Assembly (NCBI GenBank): GCA_025201705.1
Contig: MU616748.1
Coordinates: forward strand, 1 to 46,402
Length of the DNA stretch: 46,402 nt
Direction of reading: 5' to 3'
DNA from: Dissophora ornata
Lineage: Eukaryota > Mortierellomycota > Mortierellomycetes > Mortierellales > Mortierellaceae
The notes beneath the pieces are model-generated. The model was not told the origin of the DNA. It saw only the letters and a program-made list of their open reading frames with translations, and made no database searches. Both the position numbers and the translations under genes were made by a program. Position 1 is the stretch's first letter. Each line of letters begins with the position of its first letter. Shown here piece by piece: positions 22,092-32,556 of this stretch.

Positions 22092-25000
22092 ATGGGATCT
22101 TCGATCTCAAAATCAAAAAAGAAGAGCCGGCAGTCGACCTCGTCCACCCAGACTCCAAAAAGGATAAGGAAAAAGAACAGCGCCATCCTGCCAGGCAAGC
22201 CTAGAGTCACTTCAGAGATCCCATTACCACAGAACCCGCCTCAATGGAGTACTAGCGCCAACTACATACAGGACACCGAAGACCAGAACAACCTATACAA
22301 TCCCACCACCACTAACAACTATGGTGGCCCAGATCTCTATCAGGGTCAAGGCAAAGGCAAAGCTCCGGCGGACAATCAAAGGAGTGCTCGGAACAGCGGC
22401 AACAATATTCCCCAGAACAGCAACGTGAGCCAGCCTCGGACAAGTACCTCCTACGGCCGGCCCTCATTTTCCCTCCTCCGCGGTCGTAAGAGCGGCCAGC
22501 ACCAACGTGAAGGCGATGACCCACAACCGGCCCTCAGCATCAGCATGCCGATTATCGAACCCGTCGTCAGTGCAGGCAACAACAGTTACAGCAAAGATTA
22601 CACATTTGGATCGCCATCGATGGAGCAACTCCCGAGAGTATACGGACCCAAACCCGCTCTGGAGACAAGCCAGTTGGATCAGCATCAACAAAACGCCTAT
22701 TTGGAATTCCGTCGAACAACTTCCGGGGCTTATAGGGCGCCTGCTCCATTGCCGCCAATTATCACACAGGCGACCTCGCTCCCACCCCCGCCCAAGATTT
22801 CAACTCCACCACTGCCTTCGACCGATGCCCCGTCATTCCTTCCTTCGCCGGGATCTATCTCATCGCCAGTACAGGAACCCCAGCGCCTGTGGAGAGAAAG
22901 TTTACGCAATGCAGCAGCTGCTGAAGGTCGCAATCATGAGATAGGCCTGACCCGCACCAGCAGCAACAATAGCTTTACGAGCCAGTCGAGCTCAACCAAC
23001 TCGTCCGCGGAAAGAGGGTACAGGAAACCCACATCTGGATCGAACTTTGCTGCCACAACCTTCTCTCCTTCTTCTTCAAGCGCGCCTCAGATGAGTTATG
23101 GGATGGCCAGACAGCGGCCCAACAGAACTAATGTCATTCATCCCGAAGGTCCAGGTGAAACCCGGTTATCGCAGCAGCAGCAGCAGCGTCATCAAGCGCA
23201 GCAGCAGCACGAGAGTTCAGAAAACGCATCCATACTGTCGCTGCCCGGATCTAGATACATGGGCCAGGACAGAATCTTGGGGTCTGGCGATGATGACAGC
23301 GCCCAAGTCAGTAGAAATGCATCAGAGGTGTCCTTGATGGGGTCCGTTTTTAGCACAGCTGGCACAGGTGCTAATACGCCGAGTCTTGTGGGTGTCAACA
23401 TCCCGAACGATCGATACGACAATCAATTTTCGAGCCCGCGTCAGTCTATGTCGGGCACTCAACTACAGCCGACACAGCATTGGTCTCAAACGGGGTCACC
23501 CACCAGCACTGGTGAACATGGGCAATGGCCGGATTCAGCGAGAAGGAGTCGGGCCCTCAGTAACACCTACAGAACAGCGACGTCCTCCGCCCGCGAGTCT
23601 ATATCATCGGTCAGCACGGCCAACTACCAGTGGATGGACGAGCAAACCGAAGATTCCAGCATTCAGGATGTGATTAACCGCGACTCAGTTAGAATGCTGT
23701 TTCACTCCCCGACTGTATCCGAGTTTGGCTCCTCAATCAAGAACTACTCCGTGGGTACTTTTGCCGGCCCAAATGAGGAGCATCAGAGTCAGCAGCTTCT
23801 GGAACAGCAAGCACAACAGCATGCTCTGCTCAAGTACTTTTTCAAGGGCAACTATAACGCACCGCTGAATAAGCAGGATCTTGGGTCTATTCTCGATGGT
23901 ATGGTCACTGTGTGCAAAAAGACTGTGCATGTCTCTGCTATATTTATGGTTGATATTTTTAATACCTGCGCGCTGATCTTCAGCTAATGAGCGCATTATT
24001 CTTAATTTGTGGAAATGACACTCACCTCCACCCCTGGGCTTCCTATCTCTCTTTCTGATTTTTGTGATCGCAGTTGGTTGTGGCATAGGACTGTGGATGA
24101 AGGACATGGCTCTCGAGTTCCCTCTGACAGAAATCCACGGCGTCGACTTGAATGTCCCTACCCGTCCCCGTCGCACTCGCACCCGTCGCACTCGCACAGC
24201 CATCACTCGCTCTAAATCCGCGTCCCCAACATCCACGACCTTTTCTGGTGACAAGAAGGCAGAGCAACACTCCAGTCTGCAGAGCAACAGCTCCTCAGGC
24301 ACATCGAATCCTTCCGTTAGTAGTGCTGGAACGAGTGTAACTCCTCCCATGCTGGATTCAATGCCAAGCAATTGCTTCTTCCACAAGACAGACATCACCA
24401 CGAGCCTGCCGTTTGCAGACAACACTTTTGATTATTGTCATGTGCGGCTGGTTCTTTGGGGCTACCGGCTAAACTGCTTTCCAGATCTGTTGAATGAGTT
24501 GATCAGAGTCACCAAGAAGGGAGGATGGATCGAATTTGTCGATATGGATCCTTGCATCCTGAAGGCGACCGAGACTGGAACTTGCATAAATGAGTGGGTA
24601 AGATCATACCTTGCTATATTTAATACATGCGTCGGAAAAAACAACGGCTGCGTTCCATTTACGCCACCACTTTGTTACTACGTTTCAGATCAAGACAGGG
24701 CTTATTCACAGCAACATGGATCCGGATTTGGTCAAGACGCTGCCAAGGTTCCTCAAGGAGTTTTGCGATGACACAACCGATGCTGCACTCCCTAATAGTC
24801 CGCTGACAGGTCAATGCAAGAGCAGAGGCTCTCTTGTCTTCCCCTCGCAACCCTACGGACTTGAGAACCTCAAGGTCACCAAGATCTCCCTGCCCTTTGG
24901 ACCATGGGGCGGCAAGGTCGGAGAGCTTTGGCAACAAACATTCACGGCAATCTTGAAGGGGCTTGAACCAATGATGGTCGATGCAACGCGCTCGGGTCTC

Positions 25001-27370
25001 GTCATGGATCAGTACCATCGCCAGTGTATGTTGGAAATGCAGCAACTCGCCGATGCTGCTAACGCCTCATCGTCGTCAGGTAGAAGAAGCGTGGAGGGTG
25101 GCCGTGAACAGCTCACCAGTTTCGATCAAAGACTCTGCACACACAAGGCTTGGTATCATTTGATCAATCAACTGGTCAGAGACGCGTCGCTCTCGACTTT
25201 GAGCACAGGGCAGTCTACCCACTCGCCATCCTCCATTAAGGATATGCGTTCCTACAACAACTTTTACATTGCGTACGCCCAAAAGGCTGACCTTGTCGAA
25301 TTGAAGCAACAGCTCTTGTTTCAGCAATTGGAACGTGATGTTTTGAGTCCCAATCCCAAAATAGCGTCGTCTTCCATGTTCTCGCTAGCCTCAACCTCAA
25401 CCTTTGGCACTCAATCCCGACAGCAACAACTGCAGAGTACAAGCCCTAGCCCTTGCCCTAGCCCTCTCCAAGGTCAGATCCAGAGTCCGGTCCGGGGTGA
25501 AATCCAAAGTCCGAAGCTTTACCAAGCAAGTGGCGTCGAGCTCTCTGGAAACCCAGAGCAGACGCGCCGACTGGCTAGCACTCTTCGAGAAAGACTCTCG
25601 TCTCCAAATCTCCACCATCGATACGTCTCGGGTGCAACTGTGTCCTCAGAAGACGGTAACAACAACGACAGCAAGGCGGAGGGCGATGATGACAAAGGAG
25701 ATTCATATAATTCTCGTAGCAGGAACCCCTACGGACTCATAGCCTCTCTAACCCAAGATGCCCTTGAAACATTCAACAAGAATAACTCGGAGCAGCCAAA
25801 ACTGGGTGGACCCGTCGCGAGGAGCGCCAGTTCATCCGCAGTGCCACCGACACCCGCCTCGATCGCCGCGCTCTCGATCCGAAGTAACTCTCGAAATTCC
25901 AACAGGAATAACAGTGTCTCTGGTGTTGTTACAACCGGCACACCTCTTGTTAGAACCCCCGGTTCTGTGAGGAGCGCTTCGGGACTTAGTAGTCCTCTTA
26001 TGGCCGCTAACGTGTTAAGAGGTCAAGGATCTGTCCCAAGCGGTCTGGGTAGCCCACAGCCCGGTTCTTTCGAGTCCGACTACTTCAACTCGGTACCAAT
26101 CCAGTATCCATCGGCTTACCACGAGCAGCAGTACAACCACCGTCAGCAGCCGATGAACATTGTTGAGAGGAAGCCGAGCTTGTTGTCCCGGGTCCACGTT
26201 CCTGAAAATGATGCTGCAGCTATGGCAAGTGCGGCTGCCGTTGCTGGTGCTACAGCGGCAATAGCAACTGGAGCCGCAGTCGCAGCACGGCTGGGTCATT
26301 CTGAAGAAGCAAAGGGCAGGGATAATGGCGAAGAGGGGGCGGCGGAGTGGGAGAGCGACGTTGAGGAAACTACCAGGTCGAGCGGTTTTATTGATGGTGT
26401 TCCTTTGAGCCCTACATTGGAGCCGGTTCATTTCGCTAAGGAGAGTGCTATTGAGGGACTTGAACTTGACCCTGAAGATTTCACGACCGAAGATCCCCAG
26501 GTTACTGCTGATACTGATTCCAAGGATGATGATACCAAGGAATCTGACATGCTGATGTGCCTGCAGGAAGACAATGAAGATGACTTTGAAGACGAGATGA
26601 ATACGTTGGCTACGACAACCGCCCCTGATCCAAAGGGCGTAGTCGGCATGGTCCCTGAGCACCAGGTGGCGGCAGCGACTAAAGAGGACATGTCAGAGTC
26701 GGACATTCTAATTGCATTGCAGGAAGACAACGAAGACGACTTTGAGGAAGAATTAGACACGCTAGCGGCGATGGATACTCGGAAAGAAGAGGACGTCAAG
26801 GAGTCCGATGACTTGATGGTATTGCAGGAAGACAACGAAGACGACTTTGAGGAAGAGTTGGATACGGTGGCAGCGATGGACACTCGGAAAGAAGAGGACG
26901 TCAAAGAGTCCGATAACTTGATGATGTTGCAGGAAGATAACGAGGACGACCTTGAAGAAGAAATGGATATCCTCGCAGAATCCAAGAGCGAAAACCTTGA
27001 CGACGAGTACGAGCACGAGAACGATGACGAAAAAGAGTCCGACATCTTGATTGCACTCGTGGATGAAGATGAAGATAATCTCCTGCCTGCAGACTTTCTT
27101 GCTCCCACGGGGTCGTCCTACGCGCGGGTCGAGCACGCTGATGACGACTCGGGTCCAAAATACGACGAGGACAACGATGAAAACACGATCAAGATCATTA
27201 ACAGAGTCTCGCGCGATGGAGATCAAGAGTCCGAACCTGAGGATGAGAGTCAGCTCCAGATGCTGTCAGTGGAGGATGATGAAGAAGTTTTTGTGATGAT
27301 GGCTCCCAGGTGGACGCCTTCTGGGGTCTCTACGAAAAATCACTTTTATGAAGACAAATCCTATCATTGA
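22092..27370 (+). CDS. Very large LaeA-like SAM-dependent methyltransferase with disordered arms
   Basis: Exons 22092-23898, 24074-24597 and 24689-27370 give 1670 residues. The first intron interrupts motif I: ILD-G joins TT-GCGIG to restore ILDVGCGIGLW (about 600-610), the class I SAM-binding loop. GVDL (625-628) supplies the acidic end of beta 2, LPFADNTFDYCHVRLVLWG motif II, and GGWIEFVD motif III. This most resembles the LaeA/TAM fungal regulator family. Unusual points are a 600-residue Ser/Gln/Pro-rich N-terminal arm starting MGSS (a possible myristoylation site) and a 70-residue basic/Ser-rich insertion (631-700) inside the catalytic fold. A long disordered C-terminal arm carries acidic tandem repeats (about 1389-1575). 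Substrate is unknown. The frame is certain across both junctions. Confidence 0.82.
24163..24200 (+). repeat. Short tandem repeat coding Arg-Thr units inside the methyltransferase
   Basis: CGTCGCACTCGCACC-type units repeat about two and a half times and encode RRTRTRRTRT at the start of the insertion within the catalytic fold. The insertion continues as a Ser/Thr-rich stretch, and the methyltransferase fold resumes near codon 700. Confidence 0.7.
26585..27080 (+). repeat. 105-bp tandem repeat coding 35-residue acidic units
   Basis: Homologous points (the Phe or Leu of EDDFEEE) occur at 26585, 26741, 26846 and 26951. The last three are exactly 105 bases apart. Each unit encodes ESDxLMxLQEDNEDDFEEE followed by a variable linker with MDTRKEEDV. 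A decayed last copy (ESDILIALVDEDEDNL) ends near 27080. The third and fourth copies are near-identical in DNA, indicating recent duplication. Confidence 0.85.
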
Positions 27371-27449
27371 GGCTGCTGCTCCAACTCCTTTACCCACTCA
27401 ACTATTGGCTTCCTTCTCTATCTCCAGCGCGACACCTCTCGGCCCACTA

Positions 27450-27472
27450 CCAAGCATTAAGATAATGCTTGG
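27450..27472 (+). ncRNA. Perfect 10-bp stem-loop in the methyltransferase 3' UTR
   Basis: CCAAGCATTA (27450-27459) and TAATGCTTGG (27463-27472) are exact reverse complements around the three-base loop AGA. The hairpin lies 80 bases after the stop codon and 19 bases before an AATAAA signal, so it should be in the mature transcript. A structural RNA element affecting stability or 3' processing is inferred, not shown. A DNA palindrome is the other reading. Confidence 0.5.
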
Positions 27473-27490
27473 AGCATTTCCATAACCTAA

Positions 27491-27496
27491 AATAAA
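27491..27496 (+). terminator. Polyadenylation signal of the methyltransferase gene
   Basis: AATAAA lies 120 bases after the stop and directly after the 3' UTR hairpin. Confidence 0.55.
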
Positions 27497-27818
27497 ACTA
27501 ATCTTGCACGATCACTTGAAGCTTCCTGACAATTACTTCAGCTCCGTTACGTTTGTTTTATTTGACACTTGCGGCTGTTGTCTATGGATGGGATATTCTA
27601 CATTTTATGATGTTACAAGTTGAGGTATGATAAATCACGCAGGGCCTATAACCGCCTTCTGTTTCTTTCTTGAAGATGGCGGCGGTGCTAATATCGACAA
27701 AGACGGTGATGGGGGAGAATGTGAAGGTGGTCGTGGTAGTAACGACAATAGGGGAGACTCGTAAGGTGGTATGAAGACGATGGTGGATTCTGTGGAAATC
27801 AAGCAGAGGCCATGGAGC

Positions 27819-28388
27819 CTATATGCTGGTGTCCTGTCGGATGGAGATGGCTAATTCTGGTGGATAATAGCTAGAGCTGGAGCTGAAGATAGGGTCGTCA
27901 TTCTGAAATGATTGGCTCAGGGCTTGTGGTTTAGGAAGCGGTTCCAGTGGTGGCCCTTGTAGTACCTCTAACAGTTGTTCTTGTGGAAGTCCGGGTGTCG
28001 ACACTGCCTTCTGGTACGCGCGCGGCAGGTGCCTCCAAGGACGCCACCGTGGCACATGTGTGGCCAATGCATCCTTTGATGGATTAACCGCGCGGCAGCA
28101 GTGCACTGGGCAAGTATGAGTAGTTACGCCTTCCATGAAAATGTGATCCACGTCATGGCGGATCAAGTTATAACCCGATCTGGCCACTGGTTTTCAGCGG
28201 AGCGTCTGATCCCAGCCTTGACCTTGACCTTGGCCTGTTCCCCAAACTTGCATGGCAGTGGGTGCTCAGAAATTCACTTTGGCGACATAGCTTCTGTAGT
28301 AGTCTCTCTGTTCCAGAGGCTCTCCTCTTATCAAAGCTCGATAGCGCTCAGCGATTTCTGAGGTCTCAGTACGGGTGTTGACACCCAT
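27819..28388 (-). CDS. Possible small uncharacterised protein (two exons)
   Basis: Two coding-like stretches can be joined as 28388-28278 (starts MGVNTRTETSEIAERYRALI, ends SYVAK) and 28073-27819. The join uses a GTGAAT donor and a TCAAAG acceptor in phase 0, giving about 121 residues. The first part is a regular charged helix; the second has WRPWRHLPRAYQKA, then a Pro/Gln/Ser-rich tail. Codon and residue composition look protein-like, which sets it apart from the other open frames nearby. Against it: the splice sites are weak, an alternative join nearer the first exon hits stops, and no family was recognised. It may be a real gene, a remnant, or chance. Confidence 0.3.
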
Positions 28389-29167
28389 TCCTGGTCAATC
28401 ATGACTCATGGAGTTCCCTGCAGCAGGTGCATGAGTCGTTGGGCGAAGTTGGGACCTTTCTCCGGAAAGGTAAGTTGTCGGCTCATTCTATTTTTCACAA
28501 AATGAAGAGACAGTCACGCGAAAAGCCCATTGATGCATGCAGGTTTCTGGTAGTTAATGGAAGCGAACAGAATCAAGGGTCATCATCTATCCCATGGAGG
28601 CAGATGCATGTTGTGCATGCAAATGAAGCGGGATGTGTGCGGGGTCTGTGTAGCGTAGCATTGTGCTGGGTTGAGTTTGAAAATGACTGATTGATGCAAC
28701 TGAATGAGAGTTTGGCATGGGCAAGTATTTATTTCTATTTTGGTGGCAAACATGCCCTCGAGACGAAAATAATAAATAATAATAATAAAAAAAACAACAT
28801 CCATTGGCGGACAGGATTATGATTCTTGATTGGCGCATCTATTACGACGATGAGAGGGAGCAAGGATGGTCCCACTCCACATCCAGGCACATTGTGGGGT
28901 AATCAGCCCAGATTCGCTCTCCTCGGCCTGACTGGTGCCAGAGCGCAATCATCTAACTGTCTCCGATGTGTGTCTGTGGCTGATTATGGGAAAGCTCAAA
29001 AAAAGACATTGCTTCCATTTGAGCCGCTCCCATCATTTCTTTTCCATTCTCATCCGCTCCAATCAACCCAGCTCCATCACCCCTCATTCTTGTAAAGTGA
29101 TTGATTGCGCCGAGAGCAGTAGAGTGCCAGCAGCGCCCATTCTTCCATCCATCCATCCCTGACAAAG

Positions 29168-32100
29168 ATGCCGACGGCACAACCCACGCTGTATCCCCCT
29201 TCGTCGTCGTCCTCCTTGTCACCATCGTCCTCCCCTCCTCCCCTTCCTTACTCCTCCTCTTCCTCCTCGACGTACCGCTTCCCTCCTGCCTCGCCAACGT
29301 TCTCGCCATCCCCTGCATCTCCTCCCTCTTCTTTGTACGCAATGGAACATCCACATCGACCCCATTGGCAACAGGACCGTCCTGGCGACTCCCATGCACC
29401 TCATTCATACCATGATCGAGCAAGGAAGGATCCAGAGACGTCCTACCATTCAGATCCTTACTACAGCTACTCTAATGCTGGCTCCCGTCCGCATTCCTCG
29501 CCACCCCCGCCCTCATCTCATCAAGACTATTACCATCGCCAGCAGCCGCAACATCAGCAGCACCATCACCCGAATCACTCGCAACAATATCAGCGCCCAT
29601 ATCACCAGCTGCAAGAGGACGCCGGATACAGACCTGGAGGCGAGTCCTATGGTCGCCGTGGCCATCGTTACTCGACAGACTCGGCGGCAGCCGATACCCT
29701 GCTGATGCTAAGCGCGGCCGCCTTTATGGATCCAGCCGCGACTCGGGCAGCTATGGCCACTGAGGGAGGAGACAAGCGTACTGCACCAGCTGCAGCAGCG
29801 CCCACTGATGAGTATCGTTACAGCAGCCACAGTGCTCACCGTAGCACGCCACTCACACACGCCGGCTATTCCCATTATCAACGACACTATTCTCCTCCAC
29901 TGGACGGGCCCCGTCTTCCTCCCATGGCAAAGACCGTCTCTGCCCCCGCCTCGTCCCTCCACTCGCGCGATATGGGCACCGAGCCGAGACCTGCACATCT
30001 CTCTGGCCCAGCGTTCGATCCTAGCTCCAAGCGAGAGCTTTCTCCATCGCCACCAACATCATCTGGATCTGCCTCGGCTCATCCTCCAGCCCCTATATCC
30101 TCTGTTGCCCTGTCTGATCTGCCACCGGCCTCTGCCAGCAACGGAGGCAGCTCAGCTGCATTGGCACAAGAGCATGCTGAGCTCAAGGAGGAAGAGGATG
30201 AGGAGGACGTAGTCATGTCCGAGGGCGTAGTGCATGTTAATGCAAGACTAGCCCCAGTGACCTTATCCCCACAGAGCAAGGTTCGATCCCCAGACCGTTT
30301 TTCCCATCCCTTCCCGCCCATACTACCATCCATTTCGACCTCAGCTTTGACCCCTCAACAACAACAACATGACTCTCCAAAGACACCGACAAGCGCCAGG
30401 ACGCCCCGCACACCGAAGCAAACAAAGGCACCCAAACTACCAAAGACGCCTCGGACGCCAAAACGAAGTCAGAGCGACTACCAGGGCAGTAGTAGTAGCC
30501 GAGGCAAAAATGGACAGAAAGACTCCTATGGCGACTACTTCTACTCGCCCTTCCCGCCCTCGGCGTCCCCTGCATCCTCACCCTCGTCGCCATCATCGTT
30601 CCAAGCTCAGCTTCAGATGTTGACCTACAACTTCGTCTCGATCCAGCCACATGCTTCTCCGACAAACCGTTTTCGCAGAGCACCGTCTTTGATTGTCACA
30701 GCGACAGCAACACCGCCATTCTCCCCTCCATCGTCGCCAGGATCGGAGCTGATTCGGGATTCACCTTTCCACCTCGGAGGGTCTACCTCGACAACGACCT
30801 CGCCTACAAAAGGTAGCAGCGACGTTACTGCGCCAACAACTCCTACGTCGGGGTCGTTCTCGCGCTCTGGCTCCAAAGCTAGTACACCACTACGTTCGCA
30901 TTTCAAGCCTCGATGGCACACACAGCCGTATATGATGTTCCTGGCACTGCGGGCAATGCCTGGCCGAACAGCGGCCCGACAGGAGCTGATTATGGCGGCT
31001 GTTGAGCTGGACAAGAAATTTAGCGCAGAAAAGGGTCTCCCACGTGTCTTTACTGGCAAAGTAAGTTTAAATCAACCAGACGAGCGAAAAAAAAAAAAAA
31101 AAAGACGGATCACGAGCGGTAGAATCACAGTCTTCCTTTCTTCTCCACAAAAGCATGCCACAAGCTCTAACATTTTTGTTGTCACGCCAATCGTTTTAGA
31201 CACCAATGAACTCAGCTTCCGCCTGCCTGACCAACAATGGCGACAAGTACTTTATACCATTCAAGCCAGAGGGGAGCAGGAGCACCCACTTTCGACTTGC
31301 ATATCAGCCTGGTGATTTTGATACGGCCGTGGAGGAGTATAACCGCTGGATGGAGCAGCTGGTTCAGCGTGACTGGCCGATTTGTTTCGGTGTTCCCATG
31401 GAAGGTGCAGTGCCTATGTGCAGCAGCGGAGGGGGTGAGACAAAAGAGGGATTCGTCGAGGAGGAAGGAGGACGGCCAGAGATGCAGCGCGCGTACTCCT
31501 CGCCTGAGTCGAGAAAACGTGGACCCGATGTTGAGGAGTGGGGGCGCGAAGCCGACTCTGGAAACAGCAAGAAGGTCAAAGCTGAAAATGAAGTTAACAT
31601 GGATGAGAATAAGGCAGAGTCGGTTGAGAGGGGAGAGGAATGCAAGGTCGCAGACGGGATGCAGCGGTTGGATATAAAAGCTGCTATAGGAGGCTCTGAT
31701 GACTCCATGTCCTGTCCTGCAACGCCCACGGTAGCGGCAGCACCAGAGTCTCAGAAGGCAATGACGCGCGGTTATCGTCTCCAAGATCTCAATCTGGACA
31801 ATGTACCGACTTGTCTTGCAGACATTGTTCGAGTAGATATCTCAACGGTCCCCAACGCAGGCAACGGGCTCTTTGCAAAGATCGACTTGCCAGCAGGGAC
31901 GCCACTAGGATTTTATTTCGGCGTGCCTATGACGGAGAACGAGTTTGATTCCTTAAAGGACGGTGTCGGAATGGCCTCGCAGTATTCAGTCATGTATAGG
32001 CGGACAGTCCTGGATGCGACGGATGAAAAAGGACAGCCCTACACGGAACCCAATGGTCCAATGTACTGCCCATTCCATTTCATGAACGAGGACCCAGATG

Positions 32101-32408
32101 GGAACGTATCGTTTATTACGGGGAGCATTGTGAACCAGGTGATTTGCACGACGAATCGCGATGTCAAAGCAGGCGAGGAGCTGTTTGTGTTTTATGGCAG
32201 GGAGATGGATCGACACTGGGGTGCTGCTGCAGGTGCATTTGCCGCACATGGACAAAGCAAGGAAGCAAGCCCTGGAGGTGCGGAGGGTAGGAGGAGTCGA
32301 GGCGGGTCTCGCTCGAGGGCCTCTTCACCTGTCAGGAGGACACCTGCGGAGGATAATGGACGACCGCGAAGGGAGACGGTGTACAAACCAGCGCGATACA
32401 CGCGATAA
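29168..32408 (+). CDS. SET-domain protein with a long disordered N-terminal region
   Basis: Exons 29168-31060 and 31200-32408 (GTAAGT donor, TTTTAG acceptor, phase 0) give 1033 residues. The first 560 residues are Ser/Pro/His/Gln-rich and disordered, with TPK/TPR repeats near 420-440 that look like nucleic-acid or kinase-target motifs. Residues about 575-670 form a compact helical-plus-strand block (HTQPYMMFLALRAMPG through GSRSTHFRLAYQPG) that may be a winged-helix-like DNA-binding fold; the intron falls inside it. The SET domain lies at about 845-965: NAGNGLFAK, LGFYFG, then GEELFVFYG. The usual NHS-PN core is FMNEDPDGN, lacking the His. SET proteins methylate lysines, often on histones; whether this one is active is open. 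An Arg/Ser-rich tail follows. Confidence 0.75.
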
Positions 32409-32492
32409 AATTTTGTAGTTATTTTCTAGTCTAGACTTGTATTTGTATTTATTCGTTCCTTCATCAATGTCCTTTAATTGTCGGGAACAAAA

Positions 32493-32498
32493 AATAAA
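32493..32498 (+). terminator. Polyadenylation signal of the SET-domain gene
   Basis: AATAAA 84 bases after the stop. The convergent neighbour's signal (TTTATT, AATAAA on the minus strand) lies at 32541-32546, so the two 3' ends share a 148-base space. Confidence 0.55.
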
Positions 32499-32556
32499 TC
32501 CGTAATGTACCATAAAAAAAAACACGCGAAAGGGTAGAGTTTTATTTGTTCTACTC

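Larger units (their letters stand above)
27371..29167. other. 1.8-kb gene-poor region before the SET-domain gene
   Basis: It holds the 3' UTR of the methyltransferase with a hairpin and AATAAA, and a possible small minus-strand gene (27819-28388). An AT-rich patch of AATAAT repeats lies at 28768-28798. The leader of the SET-domain gene (from about 29020, CT-rich) is at the right end. Apart from these, nothing was recognised. Confidence 0.5.

Noticed and set aside
26428..27108. 226-codon Ser-rich antisense frame in the methyltransferase tail
   Set aside because: It is the reverse complement of the acidic repeats (Glu/Asp codons read as Ser/Phe).
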